The notes under the pieces are model-generated. The model was given only the letters and a program-made list of their open reading frames with translations, searched no databases and was not told the DNA's origin. A DNA stretch of 37,318 nt from Alphaproteobacteria bacterium (GTDB taxonomy: Bacteria > Pseudomonadota > Alphaproteobacteria > GCA-2731375): assembly GCA_016776605.1 (NCBI GenBank), contig JADHTB010000034.1:1-37318 (forward strand), in the 5' to 3' direction. The position numbers were made by a program, and so were the translations under genes. This document shows, one piece after another, positions 18,812-25,333 of the stretch (positions are counted from its first letter, which is position 1; every line of letters starts with the position of its first letter).

Positions 18812-20388
18812 GTGCCAACGAAATCCTCGTCATCGTGATGTTCTTCGGGGTCTGCGCCATGTTAATGGGCGGTTTCCCAGTGGCTTTTTCCCTGGCGGGC
18901 GTCGCCCTGATGTTCGCCGGTTTTGGTTCCCTGATCGGCGCCTTCGATATCTCCTATCTGGGATTTTTCCCGAACCGCATATTCGGCATCATGACCAACG
19001 AGGTGCTGATCGCCGTGCCGTTGTTCGTCTTCATGGGGGTTATGCTGGAACGCTCTAAAGTGGCGGAAGAGCTGTTGGATACTCTGGGCATGGCGTTTGG
19101 CTCTTTGCCAGGCGGCCTGGGCATTTCGGTTTGTGTCGTGGGCGCTTTGCTGGCGGCGTCCACCGGTATCGTCGGCGCCACCGTGGTCACCATGGGATTG
19201 CTGTCGCTGCCGACCATGTTGCGCCGGGGTTATGATCCGTCCCTGGCCTGCGGTACGATCTGCGCCTCGGGCACCCTGGGCCAGATCATTCCGCCTTCCA
19301 TTGTTTTGGTGGTGCTGGGCGACCAGATTTCCAACGCCTATCAGGAGGCGCAAAGGGTTTTGGGCAACTATGCCCCCGATCCGGTTTCCGTCGGCGATCT
19401 GTTCGCCGGCGCGTTGATCCCGGGCTTGTGTCTGGTTGGCATGTATATTCTCTATCAAGTCGCCACCGCCATTCTGCGGCCTGGATCAGCGCCCCCTATT
19501 CCGCGCGAGGAATTGACCCAGGGCCTTTCGAGCCGCGAAATAGCGTGGAAGATCAGCGAAGCCCTGGTGGCGCCGGTTGTTTTGATCGTCTCCGTCCTGG
19601 GCTCCATCCTGGCCGGCATCGCCACCCCGACCGAGGCGGCGGCCATGGGCGCCATCGGGGCGACCCTGTTGGGGGGCTTGCGCATGGGCACTGGTTCCGG
19701 CCGGCCCGTTTATGCCGCAACCATTGCTCTGGTGGTGCTGTTGGTGCTGGCCGCCTTTTTCGATTTGCGGCAGGGCCGTGATGAAGTCTCCAGCAGCGAT
19801 ACGGTGGGCATGATCATCGGCGCCATTAGCTGCCTGTTCCTGGCCTGGGGCATCGTGGTCAGCCTGTGGCGGGTTTATCACGGCGGCGCCTTGCACGAGG
19901 TGGTTCAGGGCACCACCAAGATCTCGGCCATGGTCTTCGCCATCGTCATCGGGGCGCAATTGTTCTCGTTGGTGTTCCGGGGTTTCGGCGGCGATGATCT
20001 GGTGCACGGCTTCCTGATTTCACTGCCCGGCGGCGTCTTTGGCGCCATGGTGGTGGTCATGGCCATCATGTTTGTCATGGGATTTTTTCTGGACTTTATC
20101 GAGATCACCTTCGTCGTCGTGCCCATCGTGGCGCCGATCCTGCTGCAGATGGATATCAACCCGGTCTGGCTGGGCATTATGATCGCCGTCAATCTGCAGA
20201 CCTCGTTCCTGACACCGCCCTTTGGCTTCGCCCTGTTCTATTTGCGCGGCGTCGCCCCGGCATCGGTGACGACCCTGCAAATTTACAAAGGCGTGGTGCC
20301 TTTCGTGGCCATCCAGGTTCTGTCCCTGGTTCTGCTGTCCATCTTCCCGGGCCTGGTAACCTGGCTGCCCAAGGTGATTTACGGCTAG
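18808..20388 (+). CDS. dctM: TRAP transporter large permease DctM
   Basis: This 526-aa permease carries the ion-coupled transport channel. Conserved blocks include VPLFVFMGVMLERSKVAEELLD, GALLAASTGIVGATVVTMGLLSLP, CASGTLGQIIPPSIVLVVLGD and GIATPTEAAAMGA, followed near the end by LQTSFLTPPFGFALFYLRG. It is longer than classic DctM (about 430 aa), with extra helices in a segment near 285-345 (GRPVYAATIALVVLLVLAA...). This size is usual in the mannitol/chloroaromatic TRAP subgroup and agrees with the type of DctP. It starts inside dctQ (ATGA overlap). Its TAG stop is part of a CTAG that also gives the stop of the convergent VOC gene. Confidence 0.95.
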   Translation: MSANEILVIVMFFGVCAMLMGGFPVAFSLAGVALMFAGFGSLIGAFDISYLGFFPNRIFGIMTNEVLIAVPLFVFMGVMLERSKVAEELLDTLGMAFGSLPGGLGISVCVVGALLAASTGIVGATVVTMGLLSLPTMLRRGYDPSLACGTICASGTLGQIIPPSIVLVVLGDQISNAYQEAQRVLGNYAPDPVSVGDLFAGALIPGLCLVGMYILYQVATAILRPGSAPPIPREELTQGLSSREIAWKISEALVAPVVLIVSVLGSILAGIATPTEAAAMGAIGATLLGGLRMGTGSGRPVYAATIALVVLLVLAAFFDLRQGRDEVSSSDTVGMIIGAISCLFLAWGIVVSLWRVYHGGALHEVVQGTTKISAMVFAIVIGAQLFSLVFRGFGGDDLVHGFLISLPGGVFGAMVVVMAIMFVMGFFLDFIEITFVVVPIVAPILLQMDINPVWLGIMIAVNLQTSFLTPPFGFALFYLRGVAPASVTTLQIYKGVVPFVAIQVLSLVLLSIFPGLVTWLPKVIYG

Positions 20389-20837
20389 ACCGGCTTCTGG
20401 ATGTATTCGATGGTGACGCCGTCGGGGTCGCGCAGATAGACGACCTTGCCGCCCGCATTGGGGCCCTTGTCGATCGTGGTGATGGGCCCCAGGGGCAGAA
20501 CCTGGTGCGGGGCCGAGGCGGCGACGGCGGCTTCCACATTGTCCACGTCATAGGCGACGTGGGCGAAACCGGTATCGCAGGGGCGGCTTTTCACCTCGCC
20601 GCGTTCGGCGGGCGCATGATACTGGATCAGTTCCAGGCGGTGGCCGGGCCCCTGAATATAGGCCACTTCGATATCGGCGCCCGGCACGCCCACGATGACC
20701 TCGATCAATTTGGGATCGCGCGGGGCGCGGTTGACCAGTTCAAAACCCAGCGCTTCGGTGAAAAAAGCGATACTGCGATCCAGATCGGAGACAGTGAAGG
20801 ATGTGTGGTTGGTGGCAAGTACGCGAAAACTGCTCAT
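20385..20837 (-). CDS. VOC family protein (glyoxalase/bleomycin-resistance fold)
   Basis: This 150-aa protein has two beta-alpha-beta-beta-beta modules. The metal-site positions are recognisable: His11 in TNHTSFTV, Glu in HRLELIQYH, His in FAHVAYDV and the C-terminal Glu in GVTIEYIQK, the lactoylglutathione-lyase-like pattern. LYLRDPDGVTIEY-type endings (here VYLRDPDG) are typical. Activities in this superfamily include glyoxalase, epimerase, dioxygenase and antibiotic resistance, and the substrate cannot be assigned. ATG at 20837 with AGGA upstream is preferred; the frame is open to 20924 but the extension looks non-coding. It is convergent with dctM and divergent from the EamA gene. Confidence 0.9.
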   Translation of the reverse strand: MSSFRVLATNHTSFTVSDLDRSIAFFTEALGFELVNRAPRDPKLIEVIVGVPGADIEVAYIQGPGHRLELIQYHAPAERGEVKSRPCDTGFAHVAYDVDNVEAAVAASAPHQVLPLGPITTIDKGPNAGGKVVYLRDPDGVTIEYIQKPV

Positions 20838-20965
20838 GGTCGATCCTGTCCTTTTCGAAAATAATTCATGGCGCACGGTATCCTGTTTTGTCGCGGCCCA
20901 TGCATAGGTGCCATGCGTTATCACCGCTTGTCCAGGGGCTGGGCAATGTCTAGGTTCCCGCCATC

Positions 20966-21907
20966 ATGAAATCCTTAAGCGCCGCCATCGAAGGCACGTT
21001 GGGGCGCTTTCCACCGCATATTCGCGCCATTGTGCTGATCCTGTTTGCCACCCTGTGCTTCACATCGATGCATACGGTGATCCGCTATGCCGCGACCGTG
21101 GGGCAGATCCATCCGTTCGAGGTGGCCTTTTTTCGCAATGTCTTTGGCTTGTTGGCGGTGTTGCCGTTCGCCCTGAGTGGCCGGGCGGCGGCCTTGCGCA
21201 CCAAGCGCCTGAAACTGCATGCGGTGCGCGGCATCATGCAGGTTTTCGCCATGCTGATGTTCTTCTATGCCCTGTCCATCACGCCTCTGGCAAAGGTATC
21301 CGCCGTCAGCTTTACCGCGCCGTTGTTCGCCACCCTGGGCGCGATTATTTTCCTGGGCGAACGTATCCGCATGCGCCGCATCATCGCGCTGGCGCTGGGT
21401 TTTCTGGGCGCCATGATCATTGTCCAGCCCGGTTTCATCGAATTGGACCTGGGTGCCATCCTGGTCATGGCCTCGTCCTCTATCTGGGCTTGCGCCATTT
21501 TGATCATCAAATCCCTGGCGCGGACCGAATCCAGCCTGACTATCACCACCTATCAGAATATATTCCTCATTCCCTTTACCTTGTTCGCCGCGTATTTCTT
21601 CTGGACTTGGCCCAGTTGGACGTTGATTGCCCTGTTCGCCGTGATGGGTATTTTCGGCAGCATGGCCCATGTGGCCATGGCTGAATCCCTGAAATTGGCC
21701 GAGGCCACGGCAATTCTGCCCTATGATTTCGTGCGCCTGATCTGGGCCTCCGGCATCGGCTTTGTCATCTTCGGGGAAATCCCGGAAATTTGGACCTGGA
21801 TCGGCGGCAGCGTGATCTTTGCCTCCACCACCTATATCGCCTTCCGCGAAGCCCAGTTGAGACGGCGGCAAGCTGTCCTGGACCGACCGTCCAAGGTGCT
21901 GCCATAA
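20966..21907 (+). CDS. DMT superfamily transporter (EamA family)
   Basis: This 313-aa inner-membrane protein has about ten helices arranged as two EamA repeats. Repeat 1 begins ILFATLCFTSMHTVIRYAA, with the hallmark PFEVAFFRNVFGLLAVLPFAL and ALSITPLAKVSAVSFTAPLFATLGAIIFLGERI. Repeat 2 starts at LGAILVMASSSIWACAILIIKSLA and ends in the ALAEATAILPYDFVRLIWASGIGFVIFGEIP type block. Relatives export metabolites such as amino acids, riboflavin or S-adenosylmethionine, and no substrate is evident here. It is a single gene divergent from VOC and convergent with the GFA gene. Confidence 0.93.
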   Translation: MKSLSAAIEGTLGRFPPHIRAIVLILFATLCFTSMHTVIRYAATVGQIHPFEVAFFRNVFGLLAVLPFALSGRAAALRTKRLKLHAVRGIMQVFAMLMFFYALSITPLAKVSAVSFTAPLFATLGAIIFLGERIRMRRIIALALGFLGAMIIVQPGFIELDLGAILVMASSSIWACAILIIKSLARTESSLTITTYQNIFLIPFTLFAAYFFWTWPSWTLIALFAVMGIFGSMAHVAMAESLKLAEATAILPYDFVRLIWASGIGFVIFGEIPEIWTWIGGSVIFASTTYIAFREAQLRRRQAVLDRPSKVLP

Positions 21908-21923
21908 AGTACCTAGGGTGCGC

Positions 21924-22289
21924 TCAGGTCTCGGTGGAAAATGATTGGCCGTCGAATTTGATAATTTTCAAGTCAGCCAGAATTTCCCGGTCAACGCCGT
22001 CAAGGCAGAAGATGTTGACGGTGACCATATCCGGCGCCGAGCGGGGCCGGTGAAACGGATAGATGCCGCAGGTTTTGCAGAAATAGTGTTTTGCCGTCTT
22101 GGTATTGAATTCATAAAGCTGCAGCGCGTCCTCGCCCTGTAAAATGCGCAGGTTTTCCGGCGCCACCCGGTGCATCACCGCATTACGCCGGCTGCAAATG
22201 GAACAATTGCAGATGGCCGCGTTATCCAGCACCGTATCAATCTCGAACCGGACGGCGCCGCAATGGCAACTGCCTTGGTAAGTCTGCAC
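21924..22289 (-). CDS. GFA family protein (glutathione-dependent formaldehyde-activating enzyme-like)
   Basis: The protein is 121 aa from the chosen start. It carries the zinc-binding cysteine pattern of the GFA/CENP-V fold: GSCHCGAVRFEI at the N-terminus, CNCSICSRRNAV, and FCKTCGIYPFHRPRS. The Gfa enzyme was proposed to assist formaldehyde-glutathione adduct formation, but many family members have unknown roles. I choose the GTG at 22289 (protein start QTYQGSCHCG after Met) because GGAGGA lies 9 nt upstream. A TTG at 22313 would place that ribosome site inside the gene. It lies 52 nt downstream of the MaoC-like gene on the same strand and may be co-transcribed. Confidence 0.9.
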   Translation of the reverse strand: MQTYQGSCHCGAVRFEIDTVLDNAAICNCSICSRRNAVMHRVAPENLRILQGEDALQLYEFNTKTAKHYFCKTCGIYPFHRPRSAPDMVTVNIFCLDGVDREILADLKIIKFDGQSFSTET

Positions 22290-22341
22290 GAATATAAATC
22301 CTCCATCTCTCAATCTGTCAAAAGACCAGCGCAGCTAGCAA

Positions 22342-22860
22342 TCAGGGGCGCTTTTTTACCAGAATTTTCTGTTCCCCCTCCATGATCAGCTCCCGGCGCT
22401 GATTGTGCAGGGTCGAGCGCAGGACCACCACACCGGTGGTGCGCCCCGGTTTCAGGTCAATCACTTCCAGCATGGGATAGACGGTGTCGCCGGCATAAAG
22501 CGGCTTTAGGAACTTGCTGGATTGCTCGATAAAGGCAATCAGCGCATCGCCGAAATAATGCGGCAGCATACCCGCCCCCGGTGCGGTCTGGATTACCGCT
22601 TGGAAGCCGTGGGCCAGCAAATTATCGTGCCCCCGGGCGCGGCAATATTCGATATCATAATGGATTGGATGGTTGTCGCCGGAGGCCAGTTGGAAGGCGG
22701 CGAAATTGGCATCGGCCAGGGTGCGCGAGGGGATGGGGAATTTGTCGCCAACCGCCGCATCTTCAAAATAATGGGTCTCGTCCAGGGCATGTTTTGCGGG
22801 ATCAAAGCTCTCATCAATATCAGGTTCGCCGCGCATAAAACTTTCCTTCGCGTTTGCCAT
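22342..22860 (-). CDS. MaoC family dehydratase
   Basis: This 172-aa hot-dog fold protein has the MaoC/R-hydratase signature: FQLASGDNHPIHYDIEYCRARGHDNLLAHGF (core GDNHPIHYD), which supplies the Asp and His that hydrate the enoyl-CoA double bond. The upstream block FEDAAVGDKFPIPSRTLADANFAAF is the usual N-terminal segment. It probably adds water to a trans-2-enoyl-CoA to give the R-3-hydroxyacyl-CoA. With two crotonases and the FadJ-like fusion in this window it adds to the acyl-CoA theme, though it is not in an operon with them. The C-terminus is VKKRP. ATG at 22860 is a normal start. Confidence 0.92.
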   Translation of the reverse strand: MANAKESFMRGEPDIDESFDPAKHALDETHYFEDAAVGDKFPIPSRTLADANFAAFQLASGDNHPIHYDIEYCRARGHDNLLAHGFQAVIQTAPGAGMLPHYFGDALIAFIEQSSKFLKPLYAGDTVYPMLEVIDLKPGRTTGVVVLRSTLHNQRRELIMEGEQKILVKKRP

Positions 22861-23004
22861 AGGGGTCGCTTAACGCTGGTAGTACGGCGAAGCGCTTCCG
22901 TCAAGACGCGGACAGGGCGCCATGGCGGTAGGAATGATCCGACTTGCGTCCCATGGTTGAAGCCGGTGTAATATCATCACATCAACCCGACGGGGGAGGA
23001 TTGA

Positions 23005-23622
23005 ATGGCAAACGGTATTCCGGTACCCGTGACAGGCATTTTGACCTTTGATGCGGAAGGTCAAGAAGGCGGGCGGTATGACAGCCGACAATTTCATGTG
23101 CCGTCCGCGACCTCTGGGCTCACCATCGGGCGTGGCTATGACATGAAGCTGCGCACGAAAAGCCAGATCCGCGACGATCTCGCCGCAGCAGGCGTGGCGC
23201 CCGCCATGTCGGCGCTGATCTCCCAGGCCGCGGGAATGGCAGGGGGGCAGGCGGACGAATTTATCGCGGAAAATCATCTCGAGGATTTCAAGATTGCACC
23301 CGAGGCACAGCTGAAGCTTTTCGAAATCGTGTATGCCCGCCAAGCGGCGGACGCCAGGCGTCTGGCCACGAAGCCGGATGTTACGACGGCGTATGGCGTG
23401 ACCGATTGGGATGCGCTCGATCCGACGATCAGGCAGGTTGTTGTCGATCTCCGTTTTCGGGGCGACTACACGCCCACAACCCGGCGCTTTCTTCAGGCCT
23501 GTGTCGTCAATAATGATCTGGGGGCCTTTGCCCTGGAGATAGGCAATCAGGAAAACTGGCCCAACGTCCCGGCCGACCGCTTCGGCCGCCGCAAGGCCTT
23601 CTGTGATACGGCGCTGTCCTAG
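23005..23622 (+). CDS. Pesticin-C-terminal-like / T4-lysozyme-type muramidase
   Basis: This 205-aa single-domain protein resembles the muramidase domain of pesticin (PF16754-like), which cleaves the glycan of peptidoglycan. FDAEGQEGGRY (15-25) offers catalytic Glu18. GLTIGRGYDM (38-47) holds Thr40 and Asp46, with the Thr-to-Asp spacing of six reported for pesticin Thr201/Asp207. The rest is helical with the family's Gln-Leu-Lys-Leu-Phe and Arg-rich blocks. There is no signal peptide or membrane helix, so export or release by lysis would be needed for it to act on the cell wall. No phage, holin or immunity gene is next to it. A ribosome site GGGGAGG precedes the ATG. The stop TAG lies inside a family-1 repeat. 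Confidence 0.75.
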   Translation: MANGIPVPVTGILTFDAEGQEGGRYDSRQFHVPSATSGLTIGRGYDMKLRTKSQIRDDLAAAGVAPAMSALISQAAGMAGGQADEFIAENHLEDFKIAPEAQLKLFEIVYARQAADARRLATKPDVTTAYGVTDWDALDPTIRQVVVDLRFRGDYTPTTRRFLQACVVNNDLGAFALEIGNQENWPNVPADRFGRRKAFCDTALS

Positions 23623-23683
23623 AGCAATTTTCAATTGCTCTATTTTTAAGAGTCTGAGCGCATTTTCTTCGAATGCGCTCTAG
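23619..23683. repeat. Family-1 palindromic repeat, short form
   Basis: This 65-bp copy lacks exactly 40 bp present in the other two copies, between two TTCAATT direct repeats, and keeps the second hairpin GAGCGCATT/AATGCGCTC. Its first CTAG supplies the TAG stop of the muramidase-like gene. Confidence 0.9.
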
Positions 23684-23834
23684 GCCTGGTTAATTGTCGC
23701 GGTCGTGATTTAGTCGGCTTCACTTCATTTCAATCTGGTTTGTAAACTGGCAAGATTGCCGCCTGGGGCCCTGTATCAGGAGCGCCTCGTCGGCGGCGGC
23801 ATGGGAAAGCATGGGAATGGGAGAGTAGAGCAAA

Positions 23835-24623
23835 ATGACGGAATTTCTGATATTCGAGGTTAAGGACGCAATCGCGACTTTAACCATGAACCGGCCGGAA
23901 AAGTTGAACGCTTTCACCGGCGAAATGCTGCACGGGCTGGTCGCGGCCCTGGATGAATGCGATGCCCGCGAGGATGTGCGCGCGGTTATCCTGACCGGGG
24001 CCGGCCGTGGCTTTTGCTCGGGCGGAGATATCGGCGGCATGGGCGAAGAACATGATAGCCGGCCGCACATCACTAAGGCCCGTATTTGGGAGGAAATTCA
24101 GGCCTTTCCAAAGCGTGCCGCCAGGTTTGAAAAACCCCTTATCGCGGCGGTTAACGGCGCCGCGATCGGCGGCGGCATGGACCTGGCCCTGGCCTGCGAC
24201 ATCCGGGTCGCGGGGGAAAGCGCCCGTTTCGCCGAAACCTACGCCAAGATTGGTTTGCTGCCCGGCGGCGGCGGGGCTTATTTTCTGCCCCGGCTGGTCG
24301 GCAAGGCGCGGGCGTTGGAGTTGCTGTGGACGGCGGATTTTATCGATGCGGCGGCGGCCCTGGACATTGGTCTGGTCAATCACGTCTTCCCCGATGACGA
24401 ACTGATGGCGGAAGCAACCAGGCTGGCAACGCGGATCGCCGCCATGCCACCGCTGTCCGTCCGCCTGATTAAACGCACGGTCAATCAAAGCCTGGAAACC
24501 GATATGGCAACCGCCTTTGATCTGGTTAGCTCGCACATCGCCATCGCGCGGGCCGGGCACGACCACCCCGAAGCCATCAAGGCGTTCCGCGAAAAACGCG
24601 ATGGCAAGTACCTGGGGTACTAG
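23835..24623 (+). CDS. Enoyl-CoA hydratase/isomerase family protein (PaaG-like crotonase)
   Basis: This 262-aa crotonase binds acyl-CoA and stabilises an enolate in the oxyanion hole (FCSGGDIGGM and AAIGGGMD blocks). At the two positions of the catalytic glutamates of enoyl-CoA hydratase it has Asp116 (GGGMD) and Tyr136 (FAETYAKIG), so plain hydration is doubtful. The pattern is closer to isomerases such as PaaG or to other crotonase-fold enzymes. MNRPEKLNAFTGEMLHGL is the usual N-terminal block. ATG at 23835 is preceded by GAGAGTAGAG. It is monocistronic between two family-1 repeats, and its TAG stop is inside the second. The precise reaction is unknown. Confidence 0.9.
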   Translation: MTEFLIFEVKDAIATLTMNRPEKLNAFTGEMLHGLVAALDECDAREDVRAVILTGAGRGFCSGGDIGGMGEEHDSRPHITKARIWEEIQAFPKRAARFEKPLIAAVNGAAIGGGMDLALACDIRVAGESARFAETYAKIGLLPGGGGAYFLPRLVGKARALELLWTADFIDAAAALDIGLVNHVFPDDELMAEATRLATRIAAMPPLSVRLIKRTVNQSLETDMATAFDLVSSHIAIARAGHDHPEAIKAFREKRDGKYLGY

Positions 24624-24724
24624 AGCAATTTTCAATTAATTGAAGTCGCTATCGCGACTTAAGTGATTGGTTCAATTGCTCTATTCTTAAGAGTCTGAGC
24701 GCATTTTCTGCGAATGCGCTCTAG
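24620..24724. repeat. Family-1 palindromic repeat, long form, copy 2
   Basis: This 105-bp copy lies between convergent genes. Its left CTAG gives the TAG stop of the PaaG-like crotonase on the plus strand, and its right CTAG gives the TAG stop of the DUF1203 gene on the minus strand. It therefore closes both genes and probably terminates both transcripts. Confidence 0.9.
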
Positions 24725-25212
24725 AGCCGTTCCGGCTGTGATGGGACTCGGTCGATACGGCAGGTGTAGCAATTATTCGTGGCCGAGCGGACATGGATAT
24801 AGGCGACGTCCGTTGTTAGAAAAATGTCCGTGGCGCCGGCAGAGATATCCGCCGCCTCGACAATCCGGCCCGTGCCATATTTGATGCGGTTGTCCGCGCC
24901 ATAACCTTTGATCAGCGCCAAAGGTCTGTTGGCCAGAATTTCCGGCAAGCCATCATTTATCTGATATTTTGGGCAGCTCTCTGCATGCAGGAAAATCGGC
25001 CCCAATTCCGCATACGGGTGCAGGTCGGGAAAGGGCCGCAGGGCAAGAATAAGATAGGCCGCCCCGGCCTCGATTTCCCGCAGGCAGTGGCGGCAGGGCA
25101 GGCCGGAGCCATCCGAAATGCACCGCTCCGGCGTTTGCCCATTGGCGTCCGCCCCGCCCCTTTGAAAGTTTTCAACTAAATCGGTTTCAAGGGCGGTGAA
25201 TTGAATGTCCAT
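24721..25212 (-). CDS. DUF1203 domain-containing protein
   Basis: This 163-aa cytoplasmic protein matches the DUF1203 pattern: a CRHCLREIEAGAAYLILALRPF block at about 40-61, then AELGPIFLHAESCPKY (His and Cys conserved), and the C-terminal DVAYIHVRSATNNCYTCRIDR. The Cys/His content (C-x2-C and H-x4-C) suggests metal binding, but no function is established. The ribosome site AAGGAG lies upstream of the ATG. The stop codon overlaps a family-1 repeat. It lies upstream of the helicase on the map (25334) but is read away from it, with a 121-nt gap. Confidence 0.88.
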   Translation of the reverse strand: MDIQFTALETDLVENFQRGGADANGQTPERCISDGSGLPCRHCLREIEAGAAYLILALRPFPDLHPYAELGPIFLHAESCPKYQINDGLPEILANRPLALIKGYGADNRIKYGTGRIVEAADISAGATDIFLTTDVAYIHVRSATNNCYTCRIDRVPSQPERL

Positions 25213-25333
25213 AACGCATCTCCTTTTTGCTTAGGGGATGAACATCGGACAGAACATCAAAGACGCATATCCGCATCTTGCGGGGCAATGTTGGGGGGGA
25301 TTAAACCAACTCGTCTCGATTGCCTTAGGCAGC

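Noticed and set aside
20975..21871. 298-codon minus-strand open frame over the EamA transporter
   Set aside because: It is the shadow of the hydrophobic transporter, very rich in Gln/His/Asp, with no motif.
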